Of a DNA stretch of 5,318 bases, positions 1-5,318 are shown one piece after another. The notes under the pieces are model-generated. The model did no database searches. It saw nothing but the letters and a program-made list of their open reading frames with translations, and was not told where the DNA came from. Origin of the DNA: Desulfobacterales bacterium (lineage in GTDB: Bacteria; Desulfobacterota; Desulfobacteria; Desulfobacterales; C00003060); contig CP070769.1 of assembly GCA_020347085.1 (NCBI GenBank), positions 1,599,836 to 1,605,153 of the forward strand. The letters run 5' to 3'. The position numbers and the translations under genes were made by a program. Each line of letters opens with the position of its first letter. Positions within the stretch are counted from its first letter, which is position 1.

Positions 1-3
1 ATT

Positions 4-519
4 GTGAGGTCTGATGCTAGGGCTTTTCTGATCAGTGCCCTTGTGACGTTTTTTATTTGTGGGTGTGGCGGCCAAGAAGAGAAGACTCCGCTTGCCTCCC
101 ACACTGCTCCCGACTTTGCACTCAGAGATCTCAGTGGAAGTGTCTATCGCTTGTCCGACCTTAGAGGTCGTGTCGTGGTCCTGAACTTCTTTGCGACCTG
201 GTGTAATCCGTGTCTCCAAGAAATTCCTGAATTTGTTCGACTTCACCGGAAATTCAAAGATAAGGGACTTGAGATCATAGGGGTGTCCCTCGATCCAGAA
301 GGCAATACTGTCCTGAGGCCTTTTATTATGCGCTACGGGATTACTTACCCCATTGTGCTGGGGACCAGGGAGATGGTTCTCGATTATGGTGGCATCCAGG
401 GAATTCCAACGACTTTCATCATAGACCACACGGGTGCGATTAGCGATTATTTTGTCGGATTACGGCCAGGTTATGTGATAGAGGCGTCTGTGACAAAGCT
501 CCTAAAGCAGACAGGCTGA
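4..519 (+). CDS. TlpA/ResA-like thioredoxin-fold lipoprotein
   Basis: This is a probable membrane-anchored, periplasm-facing thiol-disulfide oxidoreductase of the TlpA/ResA/AhpC-TSA group, 171 residues. Seen in the sequence: a short basic N-terminus, a hydrophobic stretch at about residues 8-18, and a lipobox (I-C-G-C) with the lipidation cysteine at Cys21. A low-complexity linker leads to the thioredoxin domain at about residues 34-170. The redox motif W-C-N-P-C places the active cysteines at 67 and 70, and the cis-proline is Pro135 in G-I-P-T-T-F. The segment at about residues 91-118 matches the insertion usual in TlpA/ResA proteins. Family members reduce disulfides, often during cytochrome c maturation or for other exported proteins; the partner here is unknown, as no cytochrome gene is in the window. 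The start is GTG at 4. Only three bases precede it, so the ribosome site cannot be judged and the true start could lie slightly upstream, but the signal sequence is complete from here. The next gene follows 75 bp downstream on the same strand. Confidence 0.9.
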   Translation: MRSDARAFLISALVTFFICGCGGQEEKTPLASHTAPDFALRDLSGSVYRLSDLRGRVVVLNFFATWCNPCLQEIPEFVRLHRKFKDKGLEIIGVSLDPEGNTVLRPFIMRYGITYPIVLGTREMVLDYGGIQGIPTTFIIDHTGAISDYFVGLRPGYVIEASVTKLLKQTG

Positions 520-544
520 TTCGAAGATCCTGATAAACTTCGAA
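520..544 (+). terminator. Inverted repeat after the thioredoxin gene, weak terminator candidate
   Basis: A perfect 7-bp inverted repeat, TTCGAAG (520-526) and CTTCGAA (538-544), flanks an 11-base loop and begins immediately after the stop codon at 517-519. The stem has only three G/C pairs. The downstream bases are T-rich in places but there is no continuous T run, so efficient intrinsic termination is doubtful. It could instead be an attenuator or mRNA 3'-end stabiliser between two co-directional genes. Confidence 0.25.
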
Positions 545-594
545 CTCAATTGCTTCTTATATGGGACAAGACCAAGAGAAGACGAAAAGAAGAG

Positions 595-2415
595 ATGAAA
601 TCTGACAGTCAAAGCTCCAAGGGGCATGTCCCGTTTGATCCCGGGGTGCCTTACAAGATGGGTCAGGACCCGATCAGGGATGCCTGGTACACCACCTTCT
701 TCATAGAAAATCACCTCGATTACTATGCCTATCCGGACCATGTAGACTCTCCTGAGCAGGTTCGTTTTATGGTCTATATTGATGAAAACGAGCGGTATTA
801 CCCGTGTTCTGATCATATGTTCGGTACAATCATGAGACGGGTAAAGTCGCAGTTTTTACAAGAGAAATATAAAGACGTTCTCCAGAGGATACTCGATTTG
901 ATTGATCGGCAGATAGAGGATGAATGGGACAAGACCTTCCTGAAATCTCTTGTGACGACGAAGTACGAACACGAAACTCGGGATGGATTGATGATTCCCT
1001 CCCGGCTCGAAAAACGCCTGTTGAAGATCTACATTGATCGCACCCAGATTGAGGACCCCAATTTATTCGAAAAAACTGACCGAAACAGGCGGGCCTTTCA
1101 GGTGCTCAACTCAGAGGCGTTTCAGGCGGCATTAAACCATGTTGACGATGCTGTCCTCCTGTCATCTCCAATGAGCCTCCATGATATCAGGTGGCGTGTA
1201 GACTATCTGAAGCTTCGTCGCCTATTTACCCTTTCGATCGAAAACGGGCTCTGGGAGACTGATGACATCTTGCGATACACGGTGAAGGATTATCTAGGGC
1301 TTTTTAGCCGTCCCCTTCATGGAGATGGAGCCGAGCCCTTATGGGAATTCTTGCAAGTTAAGAAGGAAGAAGGTCCATCAAGTGTTCAGCAGTCCAAAAA
1401 GATCCTGTGGCTGGCTGATGAAGCAGGCGAAGTGGTTGTTGACTTAGCTATCATACGATATTTGGCGCAGCTGGGCCACAAAATCATCGTTGCATTCAAA
1501 GATGGGCCCTTGTTCACAAAGGTTGCCTTTTACGATGCCCAGGAAGAAGAGACGCTCAGCCAGGAATTGGAGGGAGCCCTTCTCATCAAAGACAAGGGTC
1601 TTGGCAAGAAGCAGCTGGTTGGCATTCTGAAGAGCGACAAGAATGTCATGGCGATTTCTGATGGAACCCGTGAGAATTTCAACCTCCTGCTGACTTCAAC
1701 AACCTTTGCGCGGGTTTTCAAGGAGGTGGACGGTGTCATCTCCAAGGGGCCGGATCAACGGCGGCGCTTTTTTGATACGCACTTCCGGTTTACCCAGGAC
1801 GTTTACAGCATTTCAAAGGATGCAAACGGCGCAGCCTCTATCTGGTACAAGGCCAGGCATCCTGCCGTTATTAAGTTCTCCCACGAGGATCTCGAAAAGA
1901 AGGCACGAGCTGTTATCTCACAGATGGTAGAAGCCAAACAGAAAAACATGACCGTCATATTTTACAGCGGAATCATCGGTTCTGTACCGGGCAAGGAGGC
2001 CATGGCAAAAAAAATAATGTCCGCTTATACGCACTATTTTAAAGACCAGTCCGCGAGTACCTTCATTATCAATCCTTCAGAGTACTACGAACCAGGGCTG
2101 GATGCAGATGATTTAATGTACATGTGGGAAATTGTTCAGCGAAGTGGTCTCATCGACATATGGCGGTTCCAGACGTATGATGACATCGTGAAAGCATTCC
2201 AAATAATGGAGACCAAGGTTCCCCCCGAGTGGGTTGGCAAGGATGCTACATTCAGTACGGGTTGCACAAAGGAGATGAAGATTGCCCTTGAGGTCCAAAA
2301 GGAACACCCTGAAATGCAGATCATTGGACCGTCCCAGGAAAAGTTTCTAAGGCGTCAAGATTATGGAGTCGGGAAGATGTATGACCGCCGGCTAGACGAA
2401 ATCTGTGCAGTATAA
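595..2415 (+). CDS. DUF89/ARMT1-like domain protein with C-terminal extension
   Basis: This 606-residue, apparently soluble protein has no signal peptide or membrane segment. A mainly helical N-terminal region (about 20-260) is followed by a core resembling DUF89 (damage-control phosphatase/ARMT1-like) proteins. The core shows the strand and motif D-E-A-G-E at 275-279, an alternating alpha/beta pattern with K-D-G-P at 302-305, a Ser-Asp-Gly-Thr turn at 355-358, and V-D-G-V-I-S-K-G-P at 378-386. These match in order the usual DNxGE, R-G-G-P, SxGSD and IxKGQGN blocks. DUF89 proteins are metal-dependent phosphatases thought to hydrolyse damaged or unwanted phosphometabolites; the substrate here cannot be told. 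Residues from about 450 to 606 go beyond the core and include F-Y-S-G-I-I-G (456-462) and G-P-S-Q-E-K (578-583); I recognise no named domain there. Oddities: Asn of the metal-site DN is Glu276, and the KGQGN block reads KGPDQ. ATG 595 is preferred because a purine-rich stretch (584-594) precedes it; TTG 550 would add 15 residues but has no ribosome site, and ATG 658 is also possible. Confidence 0.75.
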   Translation: MKSDSQSSKGHVPFDPGVPYKMGQDPIRDAWYTTFFIENHLDYYAYPDHVDSPEQVRFMVYIDENERYYPCSDHMFGTIMRRVKSQFLQEKYKDVLQRILDLIDRQIEDEWDKTFLKSLVTTKYEHETRDGLMIPSRLEKRLLKIYIDRTQIEDPNLFEKTDRNRRAFQVLNSEAFQAALNHVDDAVLLSSPMSLHDIRWRVDYLKLRRLFTLSIENGLWETDDILRYTVKDYLGLFSRPLHGDGAEPLWEFLQVKKEEGPSSVQQSKKILWLADEAGEVVVDLAIIRYLAQLGHKIIVAFKDGPLFTKVAFYDAQEEETLSQELEGALLIKDKGLGKKQLVGILKSDKNVMAISDGTRENFNLLLTSTTFARVFKEVDGVISKGPDQRRRFFDTHFRFTQDVYSISKDANGAASIWYKARHPAVIKFSHEDLEKKARAVISQMVEAKQKNMTVIFYSGIIGSVPGKEAMAKKIMSAYTHYFKDQSASTFIINPSEYYEPGLDADDLMYMWEIVQRSGLIDIWRFQTYDDIVKAFQIMETKVPPEWVGKDATFSTGCTKEMKIALEVQKEHPEMQIIGPSQEKFLRRQDYGVGKMYDRRLDEICAV

Positions 2416-2483
2416 GTCTCCCCAGGGTCCTTTGTATAGGGGCAAAGCATGATACTATGTTGTTAGAGGGATGTCGAAACGGG

Positions 2484-2921
2484 TTAATGACCCCATAATA
2501 GACTGTTATGGATCCAACCGACGTCACCGTCTGCGTGCTGGACCTTAAACCACGTTTTCCGTCTTTCCAGAAGCCGGAAGCTTACCCCCTTTTCAGCCTG
2601 AAATAGAACCTTGAACTCTGTTCCAGGGCCCTTTCGAACGTTGACGATGCTTCCCTTAACGATAACGGCAGGGATCTTTTTGAGCAGGGACCGGTGAATC
2701 CATCCCATGTCCCCTTCAAAGTCACGAATTTGGTGCCACTTTCCAGATGACTTGATGATGTCCACTGGATAATACTTTCCAACGGACCACAAGGTTTCGT
2801 GATTTGTCCCTGGACCTGAACGCACATTGGCCCGGTTCGCGGAAACACTTAACCTCTTGGCACTGGCTGTGCCAACGAACAACACGAATACGAATAACGT
2901 GAAGATAAGAATCTTTTTCAT
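2484..2921 (-). CDS. Exported protein with tandem bacterial SH3 (SH3b) domains
   Basis: This small secreted or periplasmic protein of 145 residues is built almost wholly from two SH3b repeats. A Sec signal peptide is clear: M-K-K, a hydrophobic core at 4-17, and a likely cleavage site after Ala21 (A-S-A). Repeat 1 spans about 24-80, with A-N-V-R-S-G-P-G-T (31-39) and G-W-I-H-R-S-L-L (73-80). Repeat 2 spans about 86-142, with V-N-V-R-K-G-P-G-T (93-101) and G-W-I-H-N-S-L-L (135-142). The N-V-R-x-G-P-G-T opening and G-W-I closing blocks are hallmarks of SH3_3/SH3_4-type domains, which often bind peptidoglycan or wall peptides. No catalytic domain is attached, so it is probably a binding or scaffold protein of the envelope. 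ATG 2921 is chosen over TTG 2924: its first base is the last base of the upstream hydrolase's stop (TGATG), and no good ribosome site is visible, which fits translational coupling. Confidence 0.88.
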   Translation of the reverse strand: MKKILIFTLFVFVLFVGTASAKRLSVSANRANVRSGPGTNHETLWSVGKYYPVDIIKSSGKWHQIRDFEGDMGWIHRSLLKKIPAVIVKGSIVNVRKGPGTEFKVLFQAEKGVSFRLLERRKTWFKVQHADGDVGWIHNSLLWGH

Positions 2922-3547
2922 CAACTTAACATAACCGTTTCACAGGTCCCTTCCAGGGCGTTGCAGAAGCGCCTGGCGTCGTCTGCAGAACCCACAATGG
3001 CATCGTAGTGCATGGGAATGACGAGCTTGGGCTTAATCATCTTGGCGGCTTCTGCGGCTTCTTCAGCGGTCATCACGTAGGTCCCGGATACCGGGAGTAG
3101 TGCAATGTCTACATGGAACGAATTCATCTCCGGTATGAGATCCGTGTCACCTGCATGGTAGATCCTCACGCCCTCCACTGTCACGATAAACCCCAGCCAA
3201 GCGTTTTGTTTGGGATGAAAATTCTTATTTGTGTTGTAAGACGGCACAGCCTCAATCGGGATCCCCGAAACCGTCAGCTTGTCACCAGGTTTCACTACCC
3301 GCACATCTCCAGAAAGCTTGGCGGCTGAATTGGCCTCAGTGACGATCACCGTCGATTCCTTCTGGAACTTCTTGATATCTTCCGGTGAGCAGTGATCGTA
3401 GTGCTCATGGGTTACCAAGATAATATCGGCTGGCTCAGATTCCTTCACCTGAAAAGGGTCAATGACGATGGCTTTGCCATCTCCTTTGATGAGAAATCCA
3501 TCATGTCCCAACCAAGTGATGTTTTTGACGACATCGTTTACTCCCAC
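2921..3547 (-). CDS. MBL-fold metal-dependent hydrolase, UlaG/UPF0173-like
   Basis: This is a cytoplasmic metallo-beta-lactamase-superfamily hydrolase of 208 residues (COG2220 type), with no signal peptide. The metal motif H-E-H-Y-D-H is at 47-52 (His47, His49, Asp51, His52). It is preceded by the typical W-L-G-H-D-G-F opening (12-18) and I-D-P-F (29-32). Further ligand candidates are His111 in F-H-P-K, H-A-G-D-T-D at 131-136 with Asp134, and His180 in I-P-M-H-Y. All the expected metal positions appear intact, so an active enzyme with a two-metal site is likely. Characterised relatives such as UlaG act on lactones, but most UPF0173-like proteins have no known substrate, so none is assigned. 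The GTG start is well supported by a strong Shine-Dalgarno sequence 8 nt upstream. The stop codon TGA (2923-2921) overlaps the SH3b start by one base, so the two genes are almost certainly cotranscribed. The phosphatase gene ends 59 bp upstream. Confidence 0.9.
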   Translation of the reverse strand: MGVNDVVKNITWLGHDGFLIKGDGKAIVIDPFQVKESEPADIILVTHEHYDHCSPEDIKKFQKESTVIVTEANSAAKLSGDVRVVKPGDKLTVSGIPIEAVPSYNTNKNFHPKQNAWLGFIVTVEGVRIYHAGDTDLIPEMNSFHVDIALLPVSGTYVMTAEEAAEAAKMIKPKLVIPMHYDAIVGSADDARRFCNALEGTCETVMLS

Positions 3548-3554
3548 AACCCGT

Positions 3555-3560
3555 TCCTCC
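3555..3560 (-). promoter_or_regulatory. Strong Shine-Dalgarno site of the MBL-fold hydrolase
   Basis: On the minus strand GGAGGA lies here, with 8 nt between GGAGG and the GTG at 3547-3545. It is the clearest ribosome binding site in the window and fixes the non-ATG start of the hydrolase. The SH3b gene immediately downstream lacks such a site, which suggests that the hydrolase's initiation drives translation of both. Confidence 0.85.
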
Positions 3561-3605
3561 TACCCTATTCTGCACTGTGATTTTCATCGCTGGCCAACAT
3601 GCTCG

Positions 3606-3611
3606 ATTATA
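3606..3611 (-). promoter_or_regulatory. Candidate internal -10 box ahead of the MBL-fold hydrolase
   Basis: A perfect TATAAT hexamer on the minus strand overlaps the phosphatase stop codon (3609-3607) and lies 58 nt before the hydrolase GTG. The best -35 candidate, TTGCCG at 3636-3631, matches four of six consensus bases with a long 19-bp spacer, and there is no TG extension. It may be a weak promoter giving the hydrolase and SH3b genes separate expression, or simply chance in the Val-stop codons GTA-TAA. Confidence 0.25.
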
Positions 3612-4242
3612 CGCTATAAAACTTCACGGCCGGCAATTCAACGCAAGTTAGTTTATTACCGTATACGGCACCGGTGTCAATACCAATCTTGTTGTGGAAA
3701 ACCAGTGGCTTGCGGAAAGGTGTGTGGCCAAAGATGACACGCTTTCCAAAATCGAAATCAGAGTATATGAATTCGTCCCGTATCCACAACATATCCCATT
3801 CATCTTGTTCCTCAATAGGTATATCCGACTTCAGGCCAGCATGGACAAAGATGTACTGGTCGGTTTCATAATATAAACGGAGGTTGTCAAAGAAGTCGAG
3901 GTGCGCACCCGGTATTGGGTTGGCTTCGGCAGCGGAAACGTATTTCGAGTAGCTGCTTAAGGTTGCATATCCGCCGTTGGCCAGAAAGCTCAACCTGTCA
4001 GCCCCACTTAGGTAAAGATCAAGCATTTGCTCATGATTTCCTTTCAGAAAGATCACACGGCTATGCCGCTTGACCAGGTCAATGAGATAGTCCACTACCT
4101 CCTTTGACTGTGGGCCTCGGTCTATATAGTCCCCTATGAAGACCAGGGTATCCTTTTTGGGGTTCATATCGACGATGCCCATCAAAGAGACCAACTTGTC
4201 GAGGCAACCATGTATGTCACCTATAGCAAGTATTCTTTCCAT
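3607..4242 (-). CDS. PPP-family metallophosphatase (PrpA/ApaH-like serine/threonine phosphatase)
   Basis: This is a cytoplasmic calcineurin-like phosphatase of 211 residues, the usual size of bacterial PrpA/PrpE-type enzymes. All core motifs are present in order: G-D-I-H-G (8-12), G-D-Y-I-D-R-G-P (37-44), G-N-H-E (68-71), F-V-H-A-G-L (131-136) and F-G-H-T-P (170-174). Asp9, His11, Asp38, Asn69, His133 and His172 would bind the two metals, Arg42 the phosphate, and His70 would serve as proton donor. The L-W-I-R-D-E-F block (151-157) is also typical. Family members dephosphorylate phosphoproteins or cleave dinucleoside polyphosphates, and sequence alone does not separate these. ATG 4242 gives the canonical short N-terminus before G-D-I-H-G, although no good ribosome site precedes it. 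A TATAAT hexamer (4246-4241) overlaps the start codon, with no matching -35. It may head a transcript with the hydrolase and SH3b genes, 59 bp downstream. Confidence 0.92.
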   Translation of the reverse strand: MERILAIGDIHGCLDKLVSLMGIVDMNPKKDTLVFIGDYIDRGPQSKEVVDYLIDLVKRHSRVIFLKGNHEQMLDLYLSGADRLSFLANGGYATLSSYSKYVSAAEANPIPGAHLDFFDNLRLYYETDQYIFVHAGLKSDIPIEEQDEWDMLWIRDEFIYSDFDFGKRVIFGHTPFRKPLVFHNKIGIDTGAVYGNKLTCVELPAVKFYSV

Positions 4243-4266
4243 TATAGCTTAATTGAGCGAAAGTCG

Positions 4267-4449
4267 ATGATGTCCCAGATCCAAGGCATCAAGGGTGAAG
4301 CCGTAGTATGCTACTGCGAACCCTTGACAACACCGGAGATGGGGTATTATCGGCTTTTCCGAAGGGTAAACAAAATGAAGATCCAAAAAGACTATCATAT
4401 TTCACTGAAAGAAGAAATACAGGGGCTCGCAACCGATCTAAGAATGTAG
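4267..4449 (+). CDS. Doubtful small ORF, 60 residues, unknown
   Basis: This open frame lies in the 260-bp gap between the phosphatase start and the radical SAM stop, on the opposite strand to both. It encodes about 60 residues with no recognisable domain: a mixed, basic sequence with a Cys-Tyr-Cys at 15-17, a G-Y-Y-R-L-F-R-R segment (26-33) and a charged, probably helical end. Codon choice is not obviously abnormal, and the frame fills most of the gap. Against it are only a weak GAG-type ribosome site about 9 nt upstream, no visible promoter and no family match that I can name. The frame also extends upstream to an ATG at 4210, but that would run into the phosphatase coding region. It could be a genuine small protein, a remnant of a longer gene, or chance. 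Confidence 0.22.
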   Translation: MMSQIQGIKGEAVVCYCEPLTTPEMGYYRLFRRVNKMKIQKDYHISLKEEIQGLATDLRM

Positions 4450-4474
4450 TGTAATCCCAATATGACCCAATGTT

Positions 4475-4502
4475 CCTTAATTTTGTTTACGCTGGATTAA
4501 GG
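4475..4502 (-). terminator. Inverted repeat directly after the radical SAM stop, terminator candidate
   Basis: On the minus strand CCTTAAT (4502-4496) and ATTAAGG (4481-4475) form a perfect 7-bp stem with a 14-base loop, starting at the base after the stop codon (4505-4503). The stem is AT-rich and no T run follows, so it is at best a weak or factor-assisted terminator, or an mRNA 3'-end structure. Confidence 0.3.
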
Positions 4503-5318
4503 TTACATCCAGCGCAGTACAAAGGTCCGTCTCCGCTCATCAAGCCGGGTGATCCCCTCTTCGTGGGCCACAGTAACTGCCTCTTGATATTCTTCGTCTG
4601 TGATAGAGCGCCTGAGTGCCTTTACCTCAGAGGCTCGACCGCAAGGTCTATATTGTGGCATAATATTCACGTAGCTGTTAGGTGAGACTTCCCTGGCCAA
4701 GAAACGCATGACCTCACGGGTCCCGGCCATTCCTTCGGGAAGTACCAGATGACGGATCAGAAGACCTCTCTGGGCAATCTCTTCCTCGTTTACTACGAGA
4801 TCTCCTACCTGACGGTGCATCTCTTTCACGGCCTCTCGTGCTGCTTCGGGATAATCTGGCGCATCACAGAACCCCTCGGCTATTTTGGGTTCCCAGAACT
4901 TAAAGTCCGGCATGTAGATATCAAAAACACCGTCGAGGATGGTCAAAGTCTCACGCCTGTCATACCCGCTCGAGTTATACACCAGGGGGACCCGGAGACC
5001 CATTTCAATGGCTTTGTCAAGGGCAGCTAAGATCTGCGCTACCACGTGAGAAGGCGTCACAAAGTTGATATTGTGACAACCTCGATTTTGGAGCCACAGC
5101 ATCGCCTTGGCAAGCTCTTCCGAGGAGAAGGGCACGCCTTCGCCTTCATGGCTGATCTCGTAGTTCTGGCAGAAAAGGCATAGGAGGTTGCATCGGGCAA
5201 AGAATATAGTGCCCGAGCCGTGGTTTCCGACCAAAGGACTCTCCTCCCCAAAGTGCGGATTATAACTTGACACTATGGCATGTTCGCCTGTCTGGCAAAT
5301 CCCTATTTCCCCGGAGAG
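4503..5318 (-). CDS. PflX-like radical SAM protein (COG1313 type), 5' end beyond the window
   Basis: This is a radical S-adenosylmethionine enzyme related to pyruvate formate-lyase activating proteins, partial at its N-terminus. The cluster-binding motif C-N-L-L-C-L-F-C-Q-N has the three 4Fe-4S cysteines encoded at 5192-5190, 5180-5178 and 5171-5169. Just before it are P-H-F-G-E-E and G-S-G-T-I-F-F, the signature that separates PflX-like proteins from classical PflA and from AmrS. Downstream are a V-T-P-S-H block, Y-N-S-S-G-Y-D, D-I-Y-M-P-D-F-K-F and a C-terminal M-P-Q-Y-R-P segment, all typical. The reaction and substrate of this family are not established. The frame stays open from a GTG at 5273 to the edge at 5318, and the 16 added codons read as family-like sequence (G-E-I-G-I-C-Q-T-G-E). 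The GTG is therefore an internal valine codon and the true start lies outside. The 271 residues seen here are most of the protein; relatives run to about 300. Confidence 0.88.
   Translation of the reverse strand, partial: LSGEIGICQTGEHAIVSSYNPHFGEESPLVGNHGSGTIFFARCNLLCLFCQNYEISHEGEGVPFSSEELAKAMLWLQNRGCHNINFVTPSHVVAQILAALDKAIEMGLRVPLVYNSSGYDRRETLTILDGVFDIYMPDFKFWEPKIAEGFCDAPDYPEAAREAVKEMHRQVGDLVVNEEEIAQRGLLIRHLVLPEGMAGTREVMRFLAREVSPNSYVNIMPQYRPCGRASEVKALRRSITDEEYQEAVTVAHEEGITRLDERRRTFVLRWM

Noticed and set aside
550..594. A TTG start at 550 adding 15 lysine- and arginine-rich residues to the DUF89-like protein.
   Set aside because: There is no Shine-Dalgarno sequence before 550, the extra residues do not look like family sequence, and an ATG at 595 follows a purine-rich stretch.
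502..816. A 104-residue minus-strand open frame opposite the start of the DUF89-like gene.
   Set aside because: It is antisense to a well-supported coding region, with no ribosome site or recognisable protein; it looks like a shadow of the plus-strand frame.
1972..1995. G-I-I-G-S-V-P-G-K-E in the DUF89-like protein resembles a Walker A P-loop.
   Set aside because: The spacing is wrong for GxxxxGK[S/T], Glu follows the Lys instead of Ser or Thr, and no Walker B partner is evident.
2416..2483. Possible bidirectional terminator between the convergent genes: CTTTG (2430-2434) with CAAAG (2443-2447), or CCCC (2420-2423) with GGGG (2439-2442).
   Set aside because: The stems are only 4-5 bp and mutually exclusive, and neither is followed by a T run on either strand.
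4749..5030. A 93-residue plus-strand open frame inside the radical SAM gene.
   Set aside because: It is antisense to strongly conserved radical SAM sequence and its product has no recognisable features.

Overview
The window is an ordinary-looking stretch of bacterial chromosome of moderate GC content, holding six well-supported protein genes and one doubtful small ORF. I see no tRNA, rRNA, CRISPR array, insertion sequence or phage gene. The gene mix (a TlpA/ResA-type lipoprotein thioredoxin, a long DUF89/ARMT1-like protein, a PflX-type radical SAM protein) would fit an anaerobic or microaerophilic Gram-negative, for example one of the former Deltaproteobacteria (Desulfobacterota). That placement is inference from general knowledge, not a marker gene.

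Layout. The left half reads rightward. It has a lipoprotein thioredoxin (4-519), then a roughly 606-residue DUF89-type protein (595-2415), separated by 75 bp that carry a small inverted repeat. The right half reads leftward: the 3' part of a PflX-like radical SAM gene that runs off the right edge (4503-5318), then a 260 bp gap, then a compact run of a PPP-type metallophosphatase (4242-3607), a UlaG/UPF0173-like metallo-beta-lactamase-fold hydrolase (3547-2921) and an exported tandem SH3b protein (2921-2484). The two halves converge across 68 bp (2416-2483), where I see no convincing terminator.

How the genes work together. The strongest link is between the MBL-fold hydrolase and the SH3b protein, whose stop and start codons share one base, so they are probably translationally coupled. 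The phosphatase ends 59 bp before the hydrolase and could belong to the same transcript, although a TATAAT hexamer at its stop codon leaves room for an internal promoter. The thioredoxin and DUF89 genes are co-directional, but nothing in the sequence shows a shared pathway.

Points most worth a second look: the DUF89 protein departs from the family's usual metal-site and KGQGN-type motifs and carries a long C-terminal extension; and the radical SAM reading frame is plainly open past its first in-window start-like codon, so any annotation starting at 5273 would be artificially short. I found no clear sign of a new multi-gene system.
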